A DNA stretch of 7,849 bases from Aquimarina sp. (GTDB taxonomy: Bacteria > Bacteroidota > Bacteroidia > Flavobacteriales > Flavobacteriaceae), in the NCBI GenBank assembly GCA_020628975.1, contig JAHDEF010000016.1, positions 1-7,849 on the forward strand, given 5' to 3'. Positions 1 through 7,200 of the stretch are shown here, piece by piece. The position numbers and the translations under genes were made by a program. Under the pieces are notes generated by a model that searched no databases, had not been told where the DNA came from, and saw only the letters and a program-made list of their open reading frames with translations. The stretch's first letter is position 1. The number at the start of each line of letters is the position of its first letter.

Positions 1-300
1 CATGGCGTCGATTTCTTTTTCTATTTGCTGGATATTTTTTTCATTAAGGTGTAAAATATCATTTGCTTTCTTCAGGTTATCAGTAGCTAAATAGGCGCCT
101 ATTTCAAAAAGCTGATGCTGTATTTGAGTTAAGAAATTTTTAAGCGGAATATCCATATGTTGGTCTCTTAACAACCCTACAAAAGCATTCATTTCATCAA
201 CGGTACCATAAGTTTCTACGCGATCGTGAAATTTAGGAACTCTTTTTCCCGTGTATAAACTTGTAAATCCTTCGTCTCCTGTTTTGGTATATATTTTCAT
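1..300 (-). CDS. PduO-type ATP:cob(I)alamin adenosyltransferase, N-terminal part (cut by window edge)
   Basis: The minus strand reads open from an ATG at 300 to the window edge, giving the first 100 residues. The start MKIYTKTGDEGFTSL matches the conserved ATP-binding N-terminus of the PduO/MMAB family (TKTGDxGxTSL, residues 5-15). Residues 27-38 (RVETYGTVDEMN) match the second family signature. Residues 56-72 (FLTQIQHQLFEIGAYLA) and the DI..L....I..IE.EID stretch at 81-98 also fit the helical-bundle family. Family members are usually about 180-190 residues, so roughly the C-terminal half, including the FILPGG-type segment and its catalytic arginines, lies outside the window. The enzyme transfers the adenosyl group of ATP to cob(I)alamin in the cytosol to make adenosylcobalamin, in this group most likely for methylmalonyl-CoA mutase (inference). 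No Pdu microcompartment genes are seen. It diverges from the lipoprotein gene at 464. Family assignment is firm; the specific physiological role is inferred. Confidence 0.93.
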   Translation of the reverse strand, partial: MKIYTKTGDEGFTSLYTGKRVPKFHDRVETYGTVDEMNAFVGLLRDQHMDIPLKNFLTQIQHQLFEIGAYLATDNLKKANDILHLNEKNIQQIEKEIDAM

Positions 301-368
301 TAATGATAACTATGCGCTATAGTGGCTACATACAGCAATTTTGGTTTAAAAATAAAAATTAAAAACCG

Positions 369-420
369 ATTCGAAGCTTCATTAAATAAGAATTATATAC
401 TAAAAAAATTAGCTTCGAAT
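369..420. repeat. 10-bp perfect inverted repeat in the divergent intergenic gap
   Basis: The gap 301-463 separates the divergent adenosyltransferase and lipoprotein genes. It contains ATTCGAAGCT at 369-378 and its exact reverse complement AGCTTCGAAT at 411-420, with a 32-base AT-rich spacer. The left arm also overlaps the 8-bp palindrome GAAGCTTC (373-380). The long spacer and lack of a T-run argue against an intrinsic terminator. Position between divergent starts suggests a two-site operator or a structured leader of the lipoprotein mRNA, but this is inference. No perfect TAnnTTTG element is seen for either gene in this gap; the nearest on the plus strand is TAGATTTA at 429-436, with no TTG at the expected distance. 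Confidence 0.5.
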
Positions 421-463
421 TAATTGGTTAGATTTATAAAATATAGAAATTAAGTTTAATGAA

Positions 464-1609
464 ATGATGCATTTGTCAAAATTCTTACTATTAATTAGTG
501 CCCTTTTTTTGGTGGGGTGTAAAAAAAATCGAGACTTTCAATGGACTTCAGAATTAGCTATTGTTGAAGGTAAAGATTTGACAAAGTGGCTTTCGAAAGT
601 ACCTTTAAGCGGAAAGTGGGATTTGCAAGCAGATTCCTCTAACAACCTAGTTTTTTCTAATCAAGAACAAGTTTTTCCTTTTCTAGGAAAAGTAGTAAAC
701 GAAGAAGGTACATTTAACGAACGAAATGAAAAAGGAGTAGGAGCTGAGGTATTTATGAAGAAAAGTATTTTTTTTCAGAAGCAGCAAAAAGGAGATGCTT
801 TTGCTCACGCAATTATTTTGTACGAACCCAAAGAATTTTATCTTAAGAGTTTTGTGTCAACAACGGGGAATGTCATTTTTTCAGGAGTAGATGCGATCAA
901 CGAATCTTATACAGCTTCATTAAATGAAACTCATGTTTTTGAAAATAATGATGATTATAAAACGGGTATTTATTGGGTGAGCAATAATTATAACACCTAC
1001 TTATTTGGGCATTATCAAAGGGGGAAACTAATTTTTCAAATAGCTTTTCCTTGTTTGAAAGAAGAGGCTAAAAAGGGTTTAGCAATTTTAAAGCAAACAA
1101 GTACTTCTTTGAATCTTAATATACCTGAGTGGGATCGTGCAAGTGTAGATGATTTACAGATAAATCAGCAACCTGTAGGTTTTTGGAAAGATCCTTTTGT
1201 TGGCTTATACATAGAGAATTTTCTACCTAAATTAAAAGTAAAAATTAAGAAGTTGCCTTTCAAAAGTCAGCTTATTAGCCTTACTAAGGCTAAAGGTGTC
1301 GATTTTTATTATGCATATTCAAATGAATTGGGAAATTATGATTTGTCCTTTACATCGAAATCGACTTCCTTAAATCAAGTAGATTTTGAAAGTTCGAAAA
1401 GGAAAAATCCTTTTTTAACCCTAAAAAGAGGGGGTAGGAAGCTTTTTTACGAGGAAACATCAACACCCGATAAAACAGTTATTGATGCAGAAGTTTTCTT
1501 TAGAAATAGCAAAACACTCATTATTAAAGCAGGCTTTCCATCGCGAGATACCATTGCCAAAATACAGGTTTTTGATATTCTAAGAAGTTTGCAAATAAGT
1601 GTGTACTAA
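464..1609 (+). CDS. orphan lipoprotein of unknown function, apparent two-fold internal repeat
   Basis: A 381-residue protein that I do not recognise. It begins with a short lipoprotein signal: a hydrophobic stretch at about residues 7-17 and the lipobox LVGC ending at Cys19, followed by KKNRD. This predicts lipidation and anchoring in the envelope. The rest is polar and aromatic-rich with no membrane segment and no catalytic motif that I can name. Two stretches look related: residues 187-219 (GKLIFQIAFP, then a helix-like run ending in TSLNLN) and 349-379 (SKTLIIKAGFP, then a helix-like run ending in RSLQIS). This suggests two copies of one domain with a terminal strand-FP-helix unit. Two consecutive ATGs (464 and 467) could start it; both leave the signal intact. 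It runs convergently into the minus-strand gene ending at 1615, with 5 bp between stop codons. The coding call is firm; function is unknown. Confidence 0.85.
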   Translation: MMHLSKFLLLISALFLVGCKKNRDFQWTSELAIVEGKDLTKWLSKVPLSGKWDLQADSSNNLVFSNQEQVFPFLGKVVNEEGTFNERNEKGVGAEVFMKKSIFFQKQQKGDAFAHAIILYEPKEFYLKSFVSTTGNVIFSGVDAINESYTASLNETHVFENNDDYKTGIYWVSNNYNTYLFGHYQRGKLIFQIAFPCLKEEAKKGLAILKQTSTSLNLNIPEWDRASVDDLQINQQPVGFWKDPFVGLYIENFLPKLKVKIKKLPFKSQLISLTKAKGVDFYYAYSNELGNYDLSFTSKSTSLNQVDFESSKRKNPFLTLKRGGRKLFYEETSTPDKTVIDAEVFFRNSKTLIIKAGFPSRDTIAKIQVFDILRSLQISVY

Positions 1610-1610
1610 A

Positions 1611-1632
1611 AATTTTAAAGCCGAATAGGCTT
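1611..1632 (-). terminator. possible weak terminator at the end of the minus-strand block
   Basis: Read on the minus strand, a 5-bp stem AAGCC / GGCTT (arms 1632-1628 and 1622-1618, five-base loop) sits just before the stop codon of the methyltransferase-like gene and is followed by TAAAATTTTT. The stem is short and the T-run is interrupted, so this is only a weak candidate. No better terminator is visible in the 5-bp convergent gap. Confidence 0.25.
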
Positions 1633-2187
1633 ATAATCCCATTTTAAAAATCGCTGCGTACGAATATTAAATTTTTGAGGTGTTTGCTTTTTACCGATAA
1701 ATAGAAATCCCCAGTAAAAAGTATTTATACAAATTGCTTCAGGAAATAAGTTTTGTAAACGATTCCAGCATATCATATTTGAAAAAGGCGCCTCTAAAAT
1801 TATACAACGCTCTTTCAGAACGTTCTCGCCGAAATTAAAAACTACATTTTTGTGATTAGTAGCTATAAAAAATGCTTTTGGAGTATCTTCTTTTTTGGTG
1901 ATTTTTATGTTTAAATAATCACACATTTTATAAATCCCATGATTTTTTAAAGAAAACACCGTCAATTTATCAATTTTCAAATAGGCTAGGGTGTCTGCTA
2001 AAAGTTGTAATTGAAAGCTATTTTGTTGTTTGTTAAAATGTGATTTCAGTAAACTTATTTCTTCATTAACTTTCCGTTTTTTATAAAAGCACTGCGTAAC
2101 CAACTTGAATACAAATGGCGAATGTACCCCGTGAGCATTGGTTGAAGTAAACAAGAATTTTAGTTTATAAAGCCAAATCATCATCAT
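1615..2187 (-). CDS. shrunken methyltransferase-like protein lacking the SAM-binding core
   Basis: A 190-residue protein whose two ends match a flavobacterial class I SAM-dependent methyltransferase family, normally about 250-260 residues from memory. Residues 11-35 carry the N-terminal signature (FLFTSTNAHGVHSPFVFKLV, then CFY). Residues 153-176 carry the C-terminal one (INTFYWGFLF, then KFNIR). Between them, the expected glycine-rich SAM-binding motif (ELGTSLG-like) is absent; the equivalent place reads KLTVFSLKNHG (74-84). The acidic 'DLIYFDGNH' region appears replaced by NVVFNFGENV (114-123). It is therefore unlikely to bind SAM normally and may be a degenerate or repurposed paralog (inference). 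The frame is intact, with no internal stop. Three consecutive ATGs (2187, 2184, 2181) could start it; AGAGAAA lies just upstream. It follows the YdeI-like gene by 7 bp and is probably co-translated with it. Confidence 0.8.
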   Translation of the reverse strand: MMMIWLYKLKFLFTSTNAHGVHSPFVFKLVTQCFYKKRKVNEEISLLKSHFNKQQNSFQLQLLADTLAYLKIDKLTVFSLKNHGIYKMCDYLNIKITKKEDTPKAFFIATNHKNVVFNFGENVLKERCIILEAPFSNMICWNRLQNLFPEAICINTFYWGFLFIGKKQTPQKFNIRTQRFLKWDYKPIRL

Positions 2188-2194
2188 TTTCTCT

Positions 2195-2683
2195 TTAAAT
2201 GAATAAATAGTTAGGATGATTGATTCTTCTTAAAGAGTTGTAATGCTTTTCTAATTTTCTAATTTTCAAATCTTCATTCTTAATTTTTTTAATATTAAAA
2301 ATTAGAGAACGTTTTTTTCCGTCAGTAAGCGTATTCCAAACTTGTTTAGCAAAAGAATCTTGCTCTAAAAGTATATCAAGAATTTCAGGAGGGTAAACTC
2401 CCAAAAGGTGAGGATGTTCTACAAGTTTAATGCTAATTTCTTCGCCGATTTGTTTATTTAGCTTTTTAAAATTGGGATTGCTTATTATGATAAAGAAATT
2501 TCCATCGCCGAGGTGACTTAATCCGCATTCTAATTCTAAAAACTCATCTATAGTGCATAAAAAACGAGTTTTGTGCTTTTTTTCAAAACCTTCAATCATT
2601 TCAGGTGTCACTTTTACGTACTGATAGCTTCCTTTTCTAGGAGGAAGTTTTTCAATAGTAGTAGTGAAATTGATTGTTGACAT
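2195..2683 (-). CDS. DUF1905 / YdeI-OmpD-associated (OmdA-like) family protein
   Basis: A 162-residue soluble protein with a two-part layout typical of this family. Residues about 5-90 resemble the DUF1905 barrel: an F.TTIEK start, YQYVKVTPE, a FLCTIDEF strand, a GDGNFFIIIS strand, and the closing IGEEISIKLVE. Residues about 97-150 match the YdeI/OmpD-associated helical part: YPPEILDILLEQD, then WNTLTDGKKRSLIFNI and KKIKNEDLKIRKL. The LT.GK.RS segment is the most diagnostic. The biochemical function of the family is not established, although some members are annotated as bacteriocin-protection proteins. No signal peptide or membrane segment is seen, so it should be cytosolic. The start at 2683 is preceded by an A-rich stretch typical of Bacteroidota. 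It is separated from kdsC by 144 bp and leads directly into the methyltransferase-like gene. Assignment rests on recalled family patterns. Confidence 0.72.
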   Translation of the reverse strand: MSTINFTTTIEKLPPRKGSYQYVKVTPEMIEGFEKKHKTRFLCTIDEFLELECGLSHLGDGNFFIIISNPNFKKLNKQIGEEISIKLVEHPHLLGVYPPEILDILLEQDSFAKQVWNTLTDGKKRSLIFNIKKIKNEDLKIRKLEKHYNSLRRINHPNYLFI

Positions 2684-2787
2684 TTTTAATTTTTAAAACG
2701 CATGAATTAAAATAGAGGATAAAGAAAGATTAGATTGAAATCATAATAACCCTTTTTTATCTTCTCTAATTCTATATTTGAAAAAGT

Positions 2788-2816
2788 CTTAATACTCTAT
2801 ACTTAATACTCTATAC
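2788..2816. repeat. 14-bp tandem repeat, two copies
   Basis: CTTAATACTCTATA occurs twice head to tail (2788-2801 and 2802-2815), followed by one more C. It lies in the 144-bp gap 2684-2827 just downstream of kdsC and upstream of the YdeI-like gene. The repeat is perfect. It has no strong palindromic character and no T-run, so it is not an obvious terminator. Short tandem repeats of this kind are common between genes in AT-rich Bacteroidota genomes. The rest of the gap shows no gene, no convincing terminator and no minus-strand TAnnTTTG element. Confidence 0.85.
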
Positions 2817-2827
2817 CTAACAAATAA

Positions 2828-3361
2828 CTACGCACTCGTAATCGTGCGCTCATCATCAGTTGGCCATTTTCCTTGTACTTTTAAAACTTGCTCAATAACA
2901 TCGCGAACGCATCCTCTTCCTCCATTAATATGAGAAATATATTTAGAAACGGCCTTAACTTCAGCTACAGCATCTTGTGGGCAGGTAGGCAAGCCAATGC
3001 GTTTCATTACGGGGATGTCGGGTAAGTCATCTCCCATATAAAGCACTTGTTCAGGATTGATATTGTGTTTCGCTAAATACTCTGTATAGCATTTTATTTT
3101 GTCACCAGCACCTAAAAAAACATCATCAACGCCTAAGCCTTCAAAACGACTTTTTACGGCTTCATTTTTTCCTCCAGAAATAATACAAACATGATATCCT
3201 TTATCTAAGGCAACTTTGGTAGCGTAACCGTCTTTGGTATTCATGGCGCGCAGTAAATTTCCATCGTTGTCAATTAATAAAGTAGCGTCGGTGTATACTC
3301 CATCAACATCAAATATAAAAGTGGTAATGTCGTTTAGGTATTCTTTATAATTCTTTTCCAT
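2828..3361 (-). CDS. kdsC: 3-deoxy-D-manno-octulosonate 8-phosphate phosphatase (KdsC), HAD family
   Basis: A 177-residue cytosolic HAD hydrolase of the capless KdsC type; it removes phosphate from Kdo-8-phosphate to give Kdo for the lipopolysaccharide inner core. All four HAD motifs are visible: FDVDGVYTD with nucleophile Asp18 and general acid/base Asp20; SGG with Ser62; Lys88 in GAGDK; and GDDLPD with Asp111, Asp112 and Asp115 for magnesium. The substrate-loop stretch NTKDGYATK (41-49) and the C-terminal GGRGCVRDVIEQVL (147-160) are typical of KdsC and separate it from other small HAD phosphatases. Length matches the family (about 170-190). The start ATG at 3361 lies inside the end of the upstream DUF2520 gene (17-bp overlap, different frame), which suggests translational coupling. 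A tail of about 12 residues after QGKW is poorly conserved in my recollection. A sialic-acid-type 9-phosphatase is the main alternative. Confidence 0.93.
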   Translation of the reverse strand: MEKNYKEYLNDITTFIFDVDGVYTDATLLIDNDGNLLRAMNTKDGYATKVALDKGYHVCIISGGKNEAVKSRFEGLGVDDVFLGAGDKIKCYTEYLAKHNINPEQVLYMGDDLPDIPVMKRIGLPTCPQDAVAEVKAVSKYISHINGGRGCVRDVIEQVLKVQGKWPTDDERTITSA

Positions 3362-4103
3362 AGTATTTTTGAATGGCTAGGGTTAGCGTTTGGTACAACG
3401 ATTTTTGGGTGTCGTCTTCTAAATGTGTTAAATGTTTTTTTATAGTTAGGTTATCTTTTCGCATAGCAGGACCTGTTTGTAATTCACTGGGTGCGGCTAT
3501 TGACAACTTTTCTATAGTATTTGTTATTAAGGGGAGCATTAATTTAAAATTAATACCCGCATTCGTACAAATGTCTGCGGCTTGTGTGTACATAAAATTG
3601 CTAAAATTATTAGCAAATACGGCAGCAATATGCAATTGTAAGCGTTGTTGCGAATCTAGTAAATTCACATGATTGCTAATACTTTCGGCTAGTTTTTTTA
3701 ATACTTTAAAAACATCGGGCGAGTTAGCTTCTATGCCAATAGGTACTTCCTTAAAATTTAGGGGAATTTCTTTCCGAACACTTTGAATTGGGTAAAAAAC
3801 ACCATGTTTTTCAAAACTAGCCAATGCATTCATAGGAGTTGCTCCTGAAGTGTGAAGTATAATACCTTCTAGGTGACTTAAAGTTTCAGGAATTTCAGTC
3901 AAAGCCTTATCACTAAAAGTTACTATATATACATCTGCTTTTTGAAGTTTTTGCAAATCAGTAACAATATTGACAGGGCAATTATTAATCTGTTCTCCTT
4001 TTCGATTGTAATTTTCTAGCAGTAACACTTCGTTACTTTTTAAAAAGGCTTTACATAAGTGGGTTCCTATATTTCCAGCTCCAAGAACACTAACTTTTAT
4101 CAT
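3345..4103 (-). CDS. Rossmann-like and DUF2520 domain-containing protein (putative NAD(P)-binding oxidoreductase)
   Basis: A 252-residue protein with an N-terminal dinucleotide-binding fold (residues 1-115) and a helical DUF2520 domain (about 125-250). The N-terminus VSVLGAGNIGTHL carries GxGxxG at residues 8-13. A KADVYIVTFSDKAL stretch (55-68) and HTSGA (84-88) match the family, as does the YPIQSVRK segment (104-111). The C-terminal domain shows HIAAVFANNFSNF (158-170) and the diagnostic GPAMRKD (211-217). The architecture resembles ProC and ketopantoate or 6-phosphogluconate type dehydrogenases, but the substrate is unknown. The gene heads the minus-strand block and overlaps kdsC by 17 bp, an arrangement common in Bacteroidota as I recall it. 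Its start, 117 bp from the divergent ccsBA start, is fixed by the GxGxxG lying close to the N-terminus. No clear promoter is seen; TATATTTT on the minus strand (4138-4131), with a TTG 24 bases upstream, is a marginal candidate. Confidence 0.88.
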   Translation of the reverse strand: MIKVSVLGAGNIGTHLCKAFLKSNEVLLLENYNRKGEQINNCPVNIVTDLQKLQKADVYIVTFSDKALTEIPETLSHLEGIILHTSGATPMNALASFEKHGVFYPIQSVRKEIPLNFKEVPIGIEANSPDVFKVLKKLAESISNHVNLLDSQQRLQLHIAAVFANNFSNFMYTQAADICTNAGINFKLMLPLITNTIEKLSIAAPSELQTGPAMRKDNLTIKKHLTHLEDDTQKSLYQTLTLAIQKYYGKEL

Positions 4104-4194
4104 GTGTTAAAAATACCACACAAACTTTTAAAAATATAACAATTGTCTGTAGAAATATATATCAAGTCTATAGGGTATTTTAGGTGCTATGAAG

Positions 4195-4202
4195 TAACTT
4201 TG
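4195..4202 (+). promoter_or_regulatory. Bacteroidota-type -7 promoter element for ccsBA
   Basis: TAACTTTG matches the Bacteroidota sigma-A consensus -7 element TAnnTTTG exactly. It lies 17 bases before the ccsBA start codon, which predicts a very short 5' leader of about 10-14 bases. No TTG is found at the usual -33 distance (17-23 bases upstream), so it would be a -7-dependent promoter. The motif is short, but its position just before the gene on the correct strand supports it. Nothing else is evident in the divergent gap 4104-4219. Confidence 0.6.
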
Positions 4203-4219
4203 TATCCAAATTTTTAGGC

Positions 4220-7200
4220 ATGTCCCAAAAGCAAACTACTTCATTACAACAACGATTAATTAACCTTATTTTTTCTACACGCTTAATGGCAATGCTTTTT
4301 ATTGCCTTTGCCGTAGCTATGGGTATTGGTACTTTTATAGAAAATGATCATGGTACGCCTGCAGCTAGAATTTTAGTATACAACGCTTGGTGGTTCGAAG
4401 CTATTATGGTGCTATTTGTAATCAACTTTATCGGAAATATTAAGCGCTACCAATTGTATAAGAAAGAAAAGTGGATGACCTTAACGTTGCACTTGTCATT
4501 TATTTTAATTTTGATTGGTGCTTTTGTTACTCGTTACATCGGTTATGAGGGAATGATGCCTATTAGCGAGGGAGAAACTACTAATCAATTCTTATCCCAA
4601 AAAACCTATATTACCACGTTAATTGATGGGAGTATTGATGGAGAATTAATGCGAAAAACGGTGAGACAGCCCGTAGAATTTTCAGAATATACCCAACGAC
4701 AAAATAACTTTACTTACCGTACCGATTTCAAAGGACAGCCCATTACCATCAAATACAAAAAATATATTAAAGGCGCCGAAGAAGGTTTAGTGCCAAGTGA
4801 AGATGGTGATTTGCATTTAAAAATGGTTGAAGCAGGAGGGGGACAACGACACGATCATTATTTGAAAGCTGGAGAAGTATCAAATATTCACAATATTCTA
4901 TTTGCCTTTAATAAGCCCACGCCAGGAGCTATAAATATCGGTTATGACAATGGAAAATATACTATAGATGCCCCATTTGAAGGGACATATATGCGCATGG
5001 CCGATCAAAAACAAGGCGCTGTAGCTAAAGATAGTTTACAGCCATTACAAATGCGTTCGCTATACAATATGGCAGGTACTCAGTTTGTATTTCCAGAAGA
5101 TGCTGTTAAAGGGGTATATGACGTTATGGACGTACCAAATGAAGGTAACAATCCGCAAAATGCTTTGATTTTAGAAGTTTCTACCAACGGAGAAACCAAA
5201 GAAGTAAAATTATTAGGAGGTCAAGGGTATGCAAATAACCTTAAAGAGTATAGCATCGGCGGTTTAGACTTTAAAATGGCATATGGATCTAAATCATTGG
5301 AATTGCCTTTTTCTTTAAAATTAAATGATTTTATAGCCGATAAATACCCAGGAACAGATAATGTGTATTCGGCTTATAAAAGTAAGTTAGAAGTAGTAGA
5401 CGATGGAAAAAATGAACCTTATGAAATCTTTATGAATCATGTATTGGATCATAAGGGATATCGTTTCTTTCAAGCCTCATTTCCTCCTGACGAAAAAGGA
5501 ACTATACTTTCTGTTAATTATGATTTTTGGGGAACTTGGATTACGTATATAGGTTACTTTTTGTTATACATAGGGCTTATGGGAATTTTACTTATTAAAG
5601 GATCACGTTTTAAAGATTTGGAAGAAATGTTAAAAGGCGTGAAATTAAAAAAAGCAGCCTTATCGGTATTAATTCTTTTAGGAGGTTTTTTTGCAAGTGA
5701 TATTCAAGCACAAACAAGTGTTTTAGAAGCTCCACAAAGACCAAATAAAAAGCAGTTAGACTCTATTATAAAATCTAATGCAGTAAGCGTTGAACACGCA
5801 GAAAAATTTGGAAGTCTTGTTATTCAAGATGACGGTGGTCGTATGAAACCCATTAATACCTTTTCTTCTGAATTATTAAGGAAACTGAGTAAAAAAGATA
5901 ATTATCAAGGATTAACTTCAGATCAAGTGATGTTGTCTATGATTGAAAATCCTTTTGTGTGGTACAACGTGCCTATTATTTATATTAAAAAAGAAAACGA
6001 TAGCATTCGTAAAATTTTAGGAACCCCTAAAGGAGAAAAACGAGTAGCGCTTATTGATTTATTTGATAAAAAAGGGAATTACAAATTAGAACCCTATTTA
6101 CAGCAAGCAAGTAGTACCAATACCCCAAGTAACTTTGAAAAGGATTTTCTTAGAACTCATGAAAAATTTTATTTATTAAACTCAGCCTTAAGCGGAGGGG
6201 TATTAAGTATTTTTCCGAAGAAAGATGACCCTAACAATAAATGGTTTGCTCCCCCAGCTTTAAATGAAGCAGGTTTTAAAGGAGTTGATTCTGTATTTAC
6301 TAAACATATTGTTCCTATTTATAAAGAATCATTAGTTGATGCTAGAAAAAGCGGTAATTATAAGAAAGCTGATGAATATTTAACAGTAATTAAAAACTTT
6401 CAAAAAAAATACGGAAGCGATGTTATGCCTTCGGATAAAAAAATACAGACTGAAATTTTATATAACAAATATGATATTTTCAAGAAGCTATTTGTGTATT
6501 ATATGCTTGGTGGTTTGGCGCTTTTAATCTTTGTAATTCTCAATATCTTTTGGGATAATAAGTTTATTCGTCTACTGGTTGGAATAGGAAAAATAGCGAT
6601 ACTTCTTATGTTTTTTGCTCACACTGCGGGATTAATATATCGTTGGTATATTTCTGGTCATGCCCCTTGGAGTGACGCTTACGAATCGATGATTTATGTA
6701 GCTTGGGCTACACAATTCTTTGGGTTAGCGTTAGGTCGAAAAAGTGATTTGACCATAGGTGCTACAGCTTTTGTAACGTCTATTATTTTGATGGTAGCGC
6801 ATTGGAGCTGGATGGATCCAGCCATAGCAAATCTTCAACCTGTATTAAATTCTTATTGGTTAATGATTCACGTTGCAGTTATTGTAGCAAGTTATGGGCC
6901 ATTTATTTTGGGTGCTATTTTGGGGGCATTAGCTTTACTTCTAATAATCTTCACCACTAAAAAGAACAAGAAAAAAATGGCGTTGAATATTAAAGAAATT
7001 ACTATTGTCAATGAAATGGCACTGACTATTGGTTTGGTAATGCTTACTATTGGAAACTTTTTAGGTGGACAATGGGCAAACGAATCTTGGGGTCGCTACT
7101 GGGGTTGGGACCCTAAAGAAACATGGGCGTTAATCAGTATTATGGTATATGCTTTTGTAATCCATATGCGTTATGTACCAGGCTTAAGAGGACGTTGGTG

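Noticed and set aside
429..436. TAGATTTA as a -7 promoter element for the lipoprotein gene
   Set aside because: It differs from TAnnTTTG at the last base and lacks a TTG at the expected distance, so it is too weak to list as a promoter.
2773..2780. Plus-strand TATATTTG, a perfect match to TAnnTTTG
   Set aside because: No plus-strand gene follows; it would transcribe antisense to kdsC. There is no TTG at the -33 distance, so chance occurrence in AT-rich DNA is the simpler explanation.
3373..3672. Plus-strand open frame of 99 codons
   Set aside because: It lies entirely antisense to the well-supported DUF2520 gene and its product matches no family that I know, so it is a shadow of the real gene.
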